A stretch of 64,000 nucleotides of DNA from Rhyacophila brunnea (lineage: Eukaryota; Arthropoda; Insecta; Trichoptera; Rhyacophilidae). The notes below the pieces were generated by a model. That model did no database searches. It was not told the origin of the DNA and saw only the letters and a list, made by a program, of their open reading frames with translations. The stretch is from positions 1,302,001-1,366,000 of the forward strand of contig JAGYXB010000135.1 in the NCBI GenBank assembly GCA_022495005.1, given 5' to 3'. Position numbers and translations under genes: made by a program. Shown here piece by piece: positions 12,311-25,010 of the stretch; positions within the stretch are counted from its first letter, which is position 1, and each line of letters starts with the position of its first letter.

Positions 12311-14811
12311 ATTAAGACGGCTGAAATTTTAAATAACAAACAATTATAAGATTTTGAAGATTACATTAATGCATCGATAAGCAAGTTGAGTAAATCTACT
12401 TCAAAATCAAATTACGTGTGAGTAAATTATATATGCCTGATATCAACATTCTTTACATTTTCCATGTAATCTAATAAAAAAATATTACGTACATTAATGT
12501 TTTAGTGTTTGAATAAGAATAAGTCAAGAAACAACCTTCATAGGTAAAATATATAACATATCGTATATTTATATTTATGAAATATCATAATATAGAACCT
12601 ATAAATCATGTTAATAGAAAATCTAATATTATAAATAAAAATGTTTTACGTTTCCTTACAAAGTAGTTTGATCAACTGTTAAATGGTTTCTGTGTGATAG
12701 GTATTTAATAATTTAGCAATTTAGATTCAATTCTTTTCTTTTTCTTTGCATTCTGATTGATTTTCCATATTATTATTTAATTTTTGTTGAGATTTTTAGA
12801 CGTTACAATATGTATGTAGTGCTGTGAAAATCGCTATTAATTTATTTCATATTTACATGCTAGTTTTATTTACTCGTTTAGTTCTCAGCACCTCAATTAT
12901 TAGCCGCCAATTGCTAAACAAAATTAAATTATATGCTATTGTAGTAGATTACAAACCAGGAAATTGCAACTCCAGCATTATGGGATGCAATACCAAATCT
13001 CGCTACTGGATTACATTTTTTTTCAATATGTTTATATCATATTTTTTTTTAATTTTTGGTGATATTTTTTAAATCCATATTATTAATTTATTTAGTTTAC
13101 AGAAAAGCTATATAAAACCATCTGTTACATTATTTAATCATTTATGTTGTCCTTGGTGAAAAGTGTTGTATAATAAAATGTGGCAGTAAATGTAAATTCA
13201 GTATTTTATTGTATCCAAAACAAAAAGATATTGTTGTGTGAATAAACTTTAATGATTTTCACCAGTCACGTCCTACGTATATTTCCATATACTGCGAAAC
13301 GGCCTACTTAATAACCCAGGCGACACCCAATTTGGATCTCAAATTAATCGCGTTTTGTCATATTTTCAGGGCAGAGTTTGTTTATTATTTTATTAATTTT
13401 ATTAAAACGTAATATCACGCATTCGCTGTTAAGGGATATGCCGTGTCGCCGTACCGGGATCTAATTTGACTAAGTGATATCCTTCGCTCGCTCGCGGTAG
13501 GCTGGGCCGGGACAAATAAAAACTTTTTAAGGGGGGGTTATTTGAATAAGTACATTTTTTCTGATTGCGTTTTGTAATTTGTTTAATGAAGTGACATTAA
13601 TACTGCATATTCTTAAGCGTAGTCATATTTTTAATAACATTTCAGCCAGGCGTGACCCTACTCAGTTATGTATATGAATAAAATTACAAATTACACTATT
13701 TTATATAATATGTTATGTATATTACATATACGTTTAATTTAGTTTATTTTTCATTATTAATTTAAAACACAGCTTTATTCATATACCATGCAAAAGAATT
13801 CAATTTTGGATATATTGTGGTATTTATAAATGAATGCTTATCCTATTAAGGACATAAATTTAAAATGATAAAAAAGTGGACCAACAACAAGATTAAATTT
13901 TGTAGACTTTACTAAAACTACTTTAACTTTTTTATTATAGGTTTATTTTTATTATTTAAAAATAACTTGGTTGGGCCATTTATATTCCCATTCCACTCCT
14001 TATCTTCTCACCCACCTTCTAATCCCCAGTGTTATTGTCACCAGACAATCAATAAGCAATTATGGGTCATGAGAGACGGTGTTACAAAGAACATGGAGTT
14101 GCATATCGATACTGGGCGTGAGCGGGCTTCTTATAGCTTTCCGTCGCTTAAGTGAGTATTTAATCAATAAGTACAGATTCATTCAGAATCTATCACCATC
14201 ATTCATAAACCCTCACATATAATCCATAAAACTGTGTCATAAAGTGCGTGAGTGTACAAACGGGGTGACCCAAAACAACAATACCGCGCGAGCGAAAGTT
14301 GAAACTTGACCACGGAGCCATCATAGATCATCACGAAGGTCAGTGTCTTGCATTTTGTTCTATCGCCCCTACCTCTAGATCCGACCTCCTCATCATCCCA
14401 CAAAATAATTACAGTTGTTTAGATATTAAAACACTTTTAAACGATTTATAATATAATTAATATTAAATTCTACAGGTTTTTAAAAGGTTTGTCGATAGCT
14501 ATTTCGGTTGTAACACCATTATCAAGACTATTCAGATAGGCCGTTTGCATTTGCTTAAATACTATACGTGTATAGATAGAAACAGAATACATTTTCTTAT
14601 TCGTTCCAGCAATAATATGAATTTGTACACTTATTATTAATTGTAATATTATTAATACTTTGAAAACCCTAAGTGGGTTTTTTAATGGATATTAAAATTT
14701 ACAAAATTTATCAAAATTACAGTGTTTGAGTACTTTGGTTATTTATTGACATTATTAATCAATTAAAATATTATTAGTATAATTGTCTTAATCATGTGTT
14801 TAAATTATATT
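12311..14811. other. AT-rich non-coding DNA with a small GC-richer patch
   Basis: The patch near 13430-13530 has CpG words (GTGTCGCCGTACCGGG, CTCGCTCGCGG) and may be regulatory. No open frame has recognisable similarity. A second, milder patch spans about 14200-14400. Confidence 0.4.
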
Positions 14812-14812
14812 T

Positions 14813-14921
14813 AACCCAATGCTTACGGGCCGCACAAAATTGTGTTTTTGATAATTACTTTTCAAATGCAAATTAACACGTTAATTACAAAATAATTAAA
14901 AGGGCCCGTAAGCATTGTGTA
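14813..14921. mobile_element. Short inverted-repeat element, possible piggyBac-type MITE
   Basis: A perfect 15-bp inverted repeat, CAATGCTTACGGGCC at 14817-14831 and its complement at 14903-14917, encloses about 70 AT-rich bases. On the left it is preceded by TTAACC, as in piggyBac-type insertions (TTAA target), but the right flank reads TGTAGT, so a TTAA duplication is not intact. Confidence 0.45.
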
Positions 14922-15639
14922 GTGGCGACGAATGCATTACCAAATTTTCATTAATTATGTGATGACTTTTGGATAATTCGCGATTAATCTCCAACTGTTC
15001 GAGTGAATTTAATTTTAGACTTTTATTACATATACGCAAACATTTTGGTGTTATATTATTACTGAAGCTATGTGAATTTGATATCAAATAGCATACAAAA
15101 AATTTATGATTCTGAAGATATTTTCAGGAAAAATAGATCCGGACTGAATAATCTAATGACACGGTATCAAAAAAGCATATCTTTGCTATTCCGACCAAAG
15201 ACCTTAATGTTGAAGATAATAATGTAATCAAGTTATTATTTCAATCCGTTAACATGCAATTAAAAATTACTTTTCCTTAGAAGATAGCTTTTCAATAATT
15301 TACTAGTATTATAGAGTTTTTACTACTGTTGTCAACCTGCAAGGTGATTTCATATGCCCTGACCGTAATCAAGTAAGTAATTCTCATTGCGGGAGATAAA
15401 TGATTTCTCATAAGGAATTTCTCTCGGTCGCACATCATTACCATCAAGTATTTTATATAGGTATTAAAGACTTTACAAAAACCTCGATAGTAAACGTAAA
15501 ATATGCGTAAAGGCATTGAAAATATAACCTTCGTAGAGGAGATGATACTTAAATAAGTAGAAGATTTTATTAATATAACTCAAATGACTAGTAATCAAAT
15601 AAATTTACTGGAGATTTGCGAAATAGTTCAGAATGAATA
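14922..15639. other. AT-rich non-coding DNA, nothing recognised
   Basis: Short open frames on the minus strand (14896-15087, 15292-15516) have no recognisable family. Confidence 0.4.
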
Positions 15640-15960
15640 AAGAAGGCGTAACGATGTAATACTTAAAAGAATGGTCCTCTGATATCCAGGAATCTCATAT
15701 ATTATAGTAAGGAAATGAAAAATCAACGTCTTTGGTCATATCATGTGAAGTGATAAATACGCACTGCTCAAGTTAATCACATAGGGGAAGCAAAATGGCC
15801 AAAAGCAGACCAGAAAGAAAACGCATTTTCTTTGCTAAAGAATTTTTGTCAGCGTCTGAGCTCAAGCAAAGGTTTTCTATCCAGACACATAACAAATAGG
15901 ACTAAGAATAAAACAGTTATCATAAACCTTTGTATATAAGATATCATAGTACGAGTAATA
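15640..15960 (+). pseudogene. Non-LTR retrotransposon (LINE) ORF2 C-terminal fragment
   Basis: The plus-strand frame around 15728-15830 reads FGHIM, stop, SDKYALLKLIT, stop, GK, then a basic stretch with TRKKT. This follows the post-reverse-transcriptase region of insect LINEs (FGHI.R...KY.LLQLI..GK..GKRG.GRR..SWL). The upstream segment (RRRND...LKRM) also fits the expected order. Multiple stops and shifts make it a relic; the polymerase domain is absent. Confidence 0.55.
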
Positions 15961-18009
15961 AGATGTGTGCATCGCCGACAACTTTTAAAAATATTTGGCT
16001 TAAAATAATGTTTATTTTGCATGTATATTAATTTAAAACTAACAATCAGATAATATTCCTATGAATATTGGACTGATTCAGTATTTGTCAGTTTAGTTGT
16101 ATTTATCCTAAGGAAATTTTTTTGAGATTTAATATTGAATAAAAATAATCATGATGTTAGTGTATATGGAATCGAATAAAATAAACAAAACATAGACTTA
16201 AAATTATGTTATATTGATAACTGCTTTTTATAAATCTGATAATTAATGTATTAACCATTGTATATGATATAGTAGTACCTACGTTTATTTCATAAATATT
16301 TTATTATTATTTACGTGATTTTATATGAGATAATAAAAATTTAAAACCCACACTCACCGCATTGAGATTTATTTACCGCCTGTCATCATAACTCACACTT
16401 TAATCAGCAACCCATAGAATGGTGATATTTATGACTGATATGTTTGGTTAATTATGTTGATATTTTTCGATTGATATAATTCACTGATTTTTTTTGTGTG
16501 TAAATAATGTTAGAATATGGATATTACTGCCACTTTTATAATGATACATTATTATTTATTAGTGATTATTGATATGTTATTATAAATATTTTCATGCATT
16601 ACATATTATTTTGAAATAAACTTTTAGTATGTAGTGAATTTTGGAATATATTATATATTTAATATTTAGAGAAACACAGTCATCAGAAAAATCTTGTTGT
16701 TATTATCATCAGCATCCTAATGTGGATATTTTAAAAACACTAATATGTAAGAACGTATAATAAACATAGTAGACTCTCAGGGTGGTGAATTGATTAAAAT
16801 TCGGCAGATTGAAGATGGAATCTTAATAAACCTAACAAGAAGCATAATATATAATATTGGGAAGATAATATGTAGGAAAAAAAAGATTTTTATTAAGTAA
16901 TTATTTATAATCAACATTTATGCAATGCAGAAAGAAAAGTTTTCATATAGGTATCTATTTAATACAGTGTAGGGGACAGTATATATATATATCCAAAAAA
17001 ATACTTCCAAGATAAATTCACATTATCAAGAAATTGTTTACATCAAAAGGCTTTAGTCCTTAATTCATATTAGCTTCGTGGCTAGTAGAAATTCACTAAG
17101 AAAGTACCTACTGCTATACAGGACACAGGCATCAATCAACATTCTTTTAGTTCTTCATTCATGATAATGCCAATATTTTCACTAGGTATATCCACTTCTA
17201 AATATTATAAATATTTTCGATTCCGTTTTGAAAATTCAAATATAAATAACTAACAAATTGTTAACGTAGTATTCACATATAATAACCGTTATTCCGTTTT
17301 TATTCTCCAATTAAACGTAACTATGGGAGTCATATTAAGTAACACACAAGACAATTACTCCAAATATGGTTCCTATCCCGAGATATTAGCCCAATCTTAT
17401 ATGCTTATTGTGTTTGTATGTCGGGGGTATACCACATTTCCACGCTCCATGTAATGAAATTGTTTGCAGTAGAGCCCTCGTGAAATTATCTTTTCCTGTT
17501 TCCATTAACGAAAATGTACCAAATTATAATGTTTCGTATTTGCACGTTTCACTCTACGGATGTTTTATGATATCCCAAAATTTAGCCTTCATTAGATACT
17601 TAAATTTCTCGTAAAAATAATAGTTTTTTATAATATTATTACGCCACATAGTTCATGAACTTTCCTATGATAGATTATCATTAATTTATTTCTATACTAC
17701 GTTAAAAGTATTGTATTGAAATTTGGGTAGCCAAAATATTTGAGCGCATTTAACAGCAGAGGAGTTTAAAATAATAATTAATTTGATTAGTTAATGTATT
17801 TTTTACGACCAAAATAACTATTGATGCAACTTCATCACACAAAATAATTCTGTACATGCCATTATATCCTCATTAATTAATAATACCATATTTTACAAAT
17901 TTTGTATTATTCCTGAACAATATCGTCTTTATTTTTATATGGTGTCTAGTTATAGACCCTTAGGGCAAGGGAGTTGAAGACAATTCGAACTGTTTTGAAA
18001 AAGGTTAGG
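15961..18009. other. AT-rich non-coding DNA, nothing recognised
   Basis: Contains a short TA run at 16980-16993. An open frame at 17408-17614 (plus, 68 codons) has no recognisable similarity. Confidence 0.4.
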
Positions 18010-18696
18010 TACATGTTCAAACACGCGCGTTAACATGATCTTACTCCCTACTTCATTTATCGTTTGTCAATTTATGGCTACGGCCGTATGTTGTATCTTA
18101 ACTATTGAGGAATGCTAATAGAAATTGCGTATTTCTTATTCTTAGGTCAATAAATACCTTATTATTAGGTCAATATTTATTATTAAGTAATCATTATTCG
18201 TAGGATATTTATCACATTTGAATGGTCAAAGACATAGCTTATAATCAATATCTTTAGAATTATCTTAAAATGTGTTAATCGTGCCAATTTTTTGAATAAT
18301 AAAATGCCTAATTCTTATCAAATTTGGGATCACAAAGATTACAAAATATATTTTTTTATCGTAAATATGTCACTATGTAATGTAAACATTAATTTTACTA
18401 ATGGTTTTGCAAATGCATTTAAAAATTAATAAATCTAAAAAATCTTATCACCACGCCACATGGATGTACTTAAATATGACTATATTCTAAAACATTAGAT
18501 GGCGAGGTTTAAAAGAATATTATTGTATGTAATAAAAATACTTTATGCAGTCATCAACTGTTTAAAATAAATATAAAAGATAATATGGCTTCAAAATTAT
18601 ATAAATAGATTATCTACAACGTTTAAGGAATGCCCAGGGTTATGCTCTGAAATAGGATAAAAGCTCCATTTTGACCTACGCTGAGCATGTGGGCCG
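18010..18696. mobile_element. piggyBac-type MITE, copy lacking its left terminal repeat
   Basis: Colinear with 62040-62543: shared segments include ATGTTCAAACACGCGC, TTTGTCAATTTATGGCTA, TAATAAATCTAAAAAATCTTA and ACGTTTAAGGAATG. The right end is GCATGTGGGCCG immediately followed by TTAA (18697-18700), the piggyBac target. No counterpart of the left inverted repeat is present at the left edge, so this copy is 5'-truncated or rearranged. A minus-strand open frame (18623-18868) overlaps the end and is not a gene. Confidence 0.75.
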
Positions 18697-18700
18697 TTAA

Positions 18701-19879
18701 ATAAATAGACAGCTTGATAATAAAATGATTTAAATATATGCGACATAATATAATATAATGAGACATAACATTAAATTTATTTTTTGACAAATAAATAATC
18801 GTATAGTAATTACCAAGACGAAAAAAATGTTCTAAATGTATAAATTTACCTGGATACCGCTGAACCAATTGGATAGTTCAATAAGTTATACTGAATGAAG
18901 TGCAGATACAATACACAAACCAAAGAATAATGGAATAATTTTGGATCGATTCAGGGTGATACAGATAAGATAATATTTTTTTAATGTATCATTTCAAGGT
19001 GATGGGTTTTAAAACTTTCCAAACATAACAATGTATTGCTTTTCATGATGTTGGTTGGCACTCAGTTATATCCATAATATATAAATATATATATAGGTAA
19101 ATGTTTCACTGTTAGTCCTGATATTAATTAATTAATTAATTTAATTAATTGTTGCTTTACCATAATAACACACTTTCTTATTTAATATCTGCATTCTTTG
19201 TTGCATTTTATAATTATACTTTAAAAATCTGCATACCTTTTTCTTGCAGGATTGCAATGTACGTAAGATCAAGCCCCCAAGTTTCATTCGGTTTAATTTG
19301 TGTGCATATAATATATTCTGTTTGTTGAATTATATATTACATTTTATTAAAATAAAATACATTTCTGTTGACTTAAAGTAAATATGTCATAACTTTTTAC
19401 ACACTTATCTGGATAACTGCAGAGTTTAATTTTAAATCTATGTTTTTTCTCATGTACTTATTTACAATAAAATAACCGTTTATTACTCTATGATGTAGAT
19501 GCCTAGATTTAAACTGGTAAATAGAAAGTTTAATAAATTATGCATTATTCCAGGAACATTCGTTTGTTTCCCTCTTTTGAAACACTAAAAGAATCACATT
19601 GGAAATACTTTCCATGAAAGCATTATGGCAAATTTATCTTACAAAACAGCTAATGGTATTCCTAACGCGTTTAATGTAGTCAGCTTGTACGTGAAGAAAC
19701 TTACGGTTTCGTATAGGATTTACTGGGAACGGTACGTGTGTGGTTGTTCCACACGCATACATCAACATCTCACACCATCATACTGATGTAAAACACCCAC
19801 TTATAAATATAATATGAAGGAATTTATCAAAATAACTTTTAAAAAATTCCCATTCCTTACTGTTATTAATGTAAAACTA
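18701..19879. other. AT-rich non-coding DNA with a (TTAA)n run
   Basis: The simple repeat (ATTA/TTAA)n spans about 19123-19149. No gene recognised. Confidence 0.5.
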
Positions 19880-20139
19880 GTATATGTGTCACTAGATTTC
19901 AAAATCAGCCACGTCCATAATAGATGAATATGAGAAAAAAAACTTTTTGTTTTCTCGAATACACAATCACAAGGGTGAAATTTTTTATTATTTCGAGTAT
20001 AGAATATTTAAAATTAATAAATTCTACATTTTGATAATGCAGAAATGTTAAAAAGCAGTAGTTCTTCAGAAATTCACAAAAAAGTCAAAAATACCTAAAC
20101 GTGGACTTGGCTGATTTTGAAATGTAGCGACACATATAC
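19880..20139. mobile_element. 260-bp MITE with about 38-bp imperfect terminal inverted repeats
   Basis: The left end GTATATGTGTCACTAGATTT continues as CAAAATCAGCCACGTCCA (19880-19917) and is mirrored by the right end at 20102-20139 with a few mismatches. The 4-bp sequence ACTA sits directly outside both ends (19876-19879 and 20140-20143) and is a candidate target duplication. No coding capacity. The superfamily is unclear. Confidence 0.7.
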
Positions 20140-20212
20140 ACTAATTAATTTTGATTCAAAAACTGTACTTTATAATTCAACTAACTATAGAAATAAAACA
20201 TTACAATACCGT

Positions 20213-20547
20213 GGTGGCGAAAGGTGGAGTTGACAGCAAGTCGCAGTCAAATCCTCGGTAAAATCACAAAAAAACCACTTCATTTTAATGTAATATGTAT
20301 TCTTAATATTTTAACCAAAACAAATAAGTATGACTAAAAAATGTGCATTATTTTTTTCGGATGACCTATAGCATACCAAAACTATTATTGTTCAGTTTAG
20401 GGAGGGTTTAATTGATTTAAACATACTTACCAGTGCCATCTGAATTTTATAAATTTAGTTCAGCGAAAACAAATAATTATGACTGGCAAAATTAAGTGTG
20501 TACTATTTATGTCGGATCTTAACAGCCTACTTCCTCCGTTTGCCACA
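20213..20547. repeat. Decayed element with internal direct repeat
   Basis: A stretch of about 60 bp beginning AAAACAAATAAGTATGACT (from 20318) recurs imperfectly from about 20465 (AAAACAAATAATTATGACT), a period of 147 bp. The outer parts GTGGTGGCGAAAGGTGGAG and the complement of CTTCCTCCGTTTGCCAC resemble each other weakly as inverted ends. Possibly an old MITE. Confidence 0.35.
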
Positions 20548-22890
20548 GAAATATTGCATCATAATATTATTATACCTTCTGAATAAATAAAAGATTTATC
20601 AATGAAGCGTTACATATTTATTTTAATATAAATAACTTGTGTTATTTACTTTAAATGACGCATTTTAATAATTATCATATAAGTTATTATCTGAATATAT
20701 AGAATACTCGCTCTCCGTATGATAGTACCTTAATTTGAATCTGACTTGGTTCAAGATATTTCTAGTTTCCAATGCTGTTATGAGTAAAGTAACTAAAACA
20801 TTATTAAGATACAACTATTTTGTCAATCCTAAGATGTAAAAATTAAATTTAGTAAAATGTATATAATTTATTTGTAAGCATTTTATAACTATAGTAGGTA
20901 TTAAAAGAATATAAAACAACACAAAGAAATAAAATTATTTGACTTTTGGCAATGGTTTTTTTTTTTTAATATTTATGTTAAATTATATTTGAAGTATTTT
21001 AAGATTAACCTGCATATAGGTACAATTACTTATATTAAATTGAAAATACAAACTGAATTTGACTGTAAAATGAGACGATACATTTAGTATTCAAAAAAAA
21101 ATGTTATTCGCCCGGTAACCTTGAAACGTTATTGAAAAAACGTGGAGAATTCAATAATACAATCTTTACTGGTATAGTATGACGATGATACCTCTGCATA
21201 GAGCTTTTGGGAGCGTAGGATACGAGCCTGCAGTGCGTACCGTTGTCACCCCACAGAAGCCTCAGTCTTCCCTTCCCTGCGTACGCCGTTCTCCCTTCCT
21301 CTGGCTCACCCTCTGAATTTTTCAAACATTGCATCAAACCTCTTTCAATGTTCGCCCATAAATGTTTATTTCGAGATGCTTGCAAAACTACTCTTGCTGT
21401 ATTTTGTTTATTTTTGGCTGAGAATATGCAAAATTATGCAAACAAGAATGCAGAGCGGAGGGAACGGTGAAATATTAAAATTCGACCTCTTTCTTAAAAT
21501 TTATAGTAGAAAGAAAATTACCATCAACAATAAAAGCTATCTGTCTATCTACTGATTAATATATGTATTTATTAAACATTCATACAGTAACAACATAGTA
21601 TCCTCAGCCTATTTATTACGTACCATATAATTCAATTTATTCACTTTTCAATTAATATTGTAAAAAATGTAATATTTCTTTGCGTTAAACTAAAAATGGG
21701 CTAGCAGTAACGTACTAATCCAAAAGGGTATTTTGTCGAAACTGAGTTATTTATTGTTTATATTAATTGTTACCTACCATCTTCAACATTCCAAAAGTGT
21801 TACAGTACGAGTTAATTCGTGGCGAAGTTACAATTATTATTTAGCTAATGAAAAATACATTTTGTGTAATATTATTATGTTATCTTATCTCAGCCAATTT
21901 TATATAGATTGATACCATATAACATTATATTGACTGCGCTTATTTGTATAAAATCTATTGTAGCTAGATATCGGTAGTTCTATACTGAAATGTGAGTTTA
22001 GTCCTAATTTATAAAATGAATTTATCACGAGCTTTATAAATTGTTATAAAATACCACCAAGTAAAAGCTGTAACTCATGAAAAAATGTAAGGTTTAATCA
22101 TGTAAAACATAATCATGAAAACCAAAAACCCCTATATCAAAATCACAAAAATCTAGGCAAAGTATACCTACCAACATAGTTATTGTTTGATGATAAACTG
22201 AGTAAAGTCTATCACCATAAAATAATTACGTAATTTTCTACTTATAATAGAACATTACCAGTTATAGTTATTAATGCTATTGTATTTTATTTATTGGTGT
22301 ATGAATGGTGGTATTTTTAAAAAAAAAATTAAATTCGATAATTTGGTTCTTAATGTCATACGTCAAAATTCAACAATATATCTCTTTCACGCCATTATAA
22401 TTATAATGCCTGTGCATGGATTTACTTGCACCAATTAACAGTGTGTATTTCTAACTATCGTGATAACAACTGTTTACACGTAAAATTGGCTCGTCAATCT
22501 CATTCTTCAAGAGTGTTGTCATTGTACGATACTATTTGACAGGTCGTGAAAATCGGTTAAAATCGGTTAACCTCTAAACGAGTCAGTTTTTTACCGGCAG
22601 GTTCGCTACAATCGCGTAACAATTCAAAACAATCTGAACTTTTTTGATTCATGCATTCAATCTTGCACGGTAATAATATGTGTTTACACATACATTTTTT
22701 TGTTATTGCCGCGATAATATACACTATCAGAAGTAAATCCATGGACGTGAAAATGGGGTATAAGATATGATAAATATTCACTTTATGTGTTTTTATTACT
22801 TTTTTACGTCTTGTATTCCGAAAAAAGTCAATATCACTTAAAGAAATCTGAAATCATTGATAGACTCCATTAAAATATAATATCTGAAAA
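20548..22890. other. Mostly AT-rich DNA with one GC-richer patch
   Basis: The patch at about 21100-21470 carries overlapping open frames on both strands (93 and 75 codons), as expected from reduced A/T content rather than from coding. Neither product is recognisable. It is a regulatory candidate on composition only. Confidence 0.35.
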
Positions 22891-22892
22891 CA

Positions 22893-22970
22893 AGGAGGCT
22901 CTCGTGGTATACTATGAGGCACTGGACTTCCATCCGGGAAATCTGGATTCGATTCCAAGTGAGGACACAA
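22893..22970 (+). repeat. tRNA-like SINE head
   Basis: TGGTATACTATGAGG resembles a pol III A box and GGATTCGATTCC a B box (consensus GGTTCGANTCC), spaced about 40 bp as in tRNAs. The arms do not fold into a convincing tRNA, so this is a tRNA-derived SINE or tRNA relic. The body downstream (to about 23050) is unassigned. Confidence 0.45.
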
Positions 22971-24825
22971 TATATTTACGTGATTTTCTCAAAGCCTGGG
23001 TGTTTTTGATTGTTCAAAATTACTAACAACCACCTTGTACGAAAAAGCAAGATAATTATAAATAAATCTGAAAACAAAATAATAATTTCGACATATTTAT
23101 ATTTGTGGTAGACAAATTTTGAGAAGTTTTTTTGTGAAATTCAATAAAAACGTAATGGTGGTAGCGTTATAGAAGCATTGTTTTAGTTTGACTGAGTGAA
23201 CCGCCCTCTACGCACGGCTTTGACACGTCAACGCAGCCACAATGTCGCAAATTAAATTCCTGAAATTCTGATAAATTATACCGCATGAAACATTTTCGAT
23301 TGCAAAGATTATTGCGATCCTTCATGATACTCGTAGCAATATTATTTATAACGCATCTAACGCATTTTTCGTGAAAATGTTATAAGATTTATTATATTAT
23401 ATACATAATACTATTATTATAATATATATATAATATAATCGTATGGTGTATTTTGAGATTTATATAATATAATATTAAATTGTAATACTTTTGTCCACTT
23501 TTTAATAATTACATTTTCTTTACTTAATACTTGATAGTAGAAGGTATTGAAACAAAACAAATAGAGAATTGTATGTTAGTGCTTGCGTTGGGGAGTGAGC
23601 GATGCAAATTCATTGTGTGAACATAATATATACATACAGAATTCGTTATTTATATGACCTATATGGAAAAACTAGAGATTACAGGGAGTGAAAGTAGCGA
23701 GGGGGTATCTTTATCCAGCAGTGAATCGACTTCGGCTAATTATGATTAATTCTAAATTCACTTTCAAATATCAAGTTCCACACCATATCAAATTAAACGT
23801 CATAAGGAGCAATACCAAACAGCTAGTTTTTTTTATCAGGTATGTATGTATTTCAGAGTAATGTTTTTTTGTAAAATTATTTTTAAACCTTTATTATAGG
23901 TATAGGTAACTACATGTATGTAAATAGATATATTTTTTCATTTGGCCTCAATTAAAAAAAAAATACCTACTTAATACATTGTAAGCATGATATTAAAAAA
24001 ATCATCTTGTAAACCGAAATTATTTATTTTTTCATTCATAGTTTGTCATTTCATTACTCATTAATGAGAGAAATGCGAATCGGTCGGTTATCTGGTGAGT
24101 TTATAGATTTTTTTACTCGGTGAATTTACTTTATCGATGTTGTCTCTCTGCCCTCTATTATGTATTTTTCTCTTTTTTTATACTTTTTTTGGTAAACCGT
24201 TATAGAGTGCAATTATCTACACATGTATATATTTATGTAACTTCAAAATGGACTTATTTTTAGTAATGCACTAACTTCTCTTTCAGGGTGTATTAATTGG
24301 ATTTATGGTGAAGTTAAAATAGATCGTATGGGATTTTTTAACAATTCTGTGCTTATATTATAATTGTTTCATTGCTATATTACTATTTCACTACTATTAC
24401 ACTATTGCTATTGAACCTCATCGCATACTGTAATGCTACTCTGAGAAAAACCAATATTATTCTTTGTCAACTATTATTGTTTTCAATGATTGTGCGTGTT
24501 AATAAATTTAAAAGCACAATCAAAAATTATTGAATATTTTGTTTACGTACTAAATCCCAGGGCTTGGTGATATTAATGTCTTAATCAGCGGATTAAATAT
24601 ATATGACTCATCACTAAATTCAAATTATTTGACAGTTCTTTTTAATATGTCAGACTACTATTGAATAATATTTTATACCTAAAATTTTGTGACCTCTCTT
24701 TTAGTACATATTAATAAAAATAAATAAGAAAAATACACCTTTTGATAATGTTGGATTGAATCAGTTGTTTACTTTTAAATATTATTTTTGAAAATTTACT
24801 GCAATGATTAAATTTTCAATAAACT
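22971..24825. other. AT-rich non-coding DNA, nothing firmly recognised
   Basis: A small GC-richer patch near 23200-23260 and a 31-codon acidic, Ser-rich open frame at 23654-23749 (plus) are the only features. The tiny frame has no flanking signals and is not called a gene. Confidence 0.4.
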
Positions 24826-25010
24826 ATTTTTTTATTCAACGAATAATTCACAAGATTTGAGAATTTAACATTTTTTATTGAACATACTTAATTTAAAAAC
24901 ATATTTATTATACTACAAAAAATCTTTGAAAAAAATATGGCGTCGGGGTGGACTTGAACCCGCATCCATCAAATTCCGGCCAATTAAATTTACCAATTAA
25001 GCCACATACC
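24826..25010 (-). repeat. tRNA-headed SINE-like repeat
   Basis: The minus strand from 25010 to 24939 has an A-box-like TGGCTTAATTGGTAAAT and a B-box-like GGTTCAAGTCC. The body to the left contains TTATTGAACATACTTAATTT and TATTCAACGAATAATTCACA, which recur near 34.1-34.4 kb and 40.1 kb. No true tRNA fold closes. The shared body plus a pol III head supports a SINE family. Confidence 0.55.

Noticed and set aside
23654..23749. 31-codon acidic, Ser-rich small open frame
   Set aside because: This length is expected by chance; no conservation evidence is available.
24939..25010. Intact tRNA gene on the minus strand
   Set aside because: A and B boxes are present, but acceptor and anticodon stems do not pair and the body matches a dispersed repeat, so it is called a SINE head.
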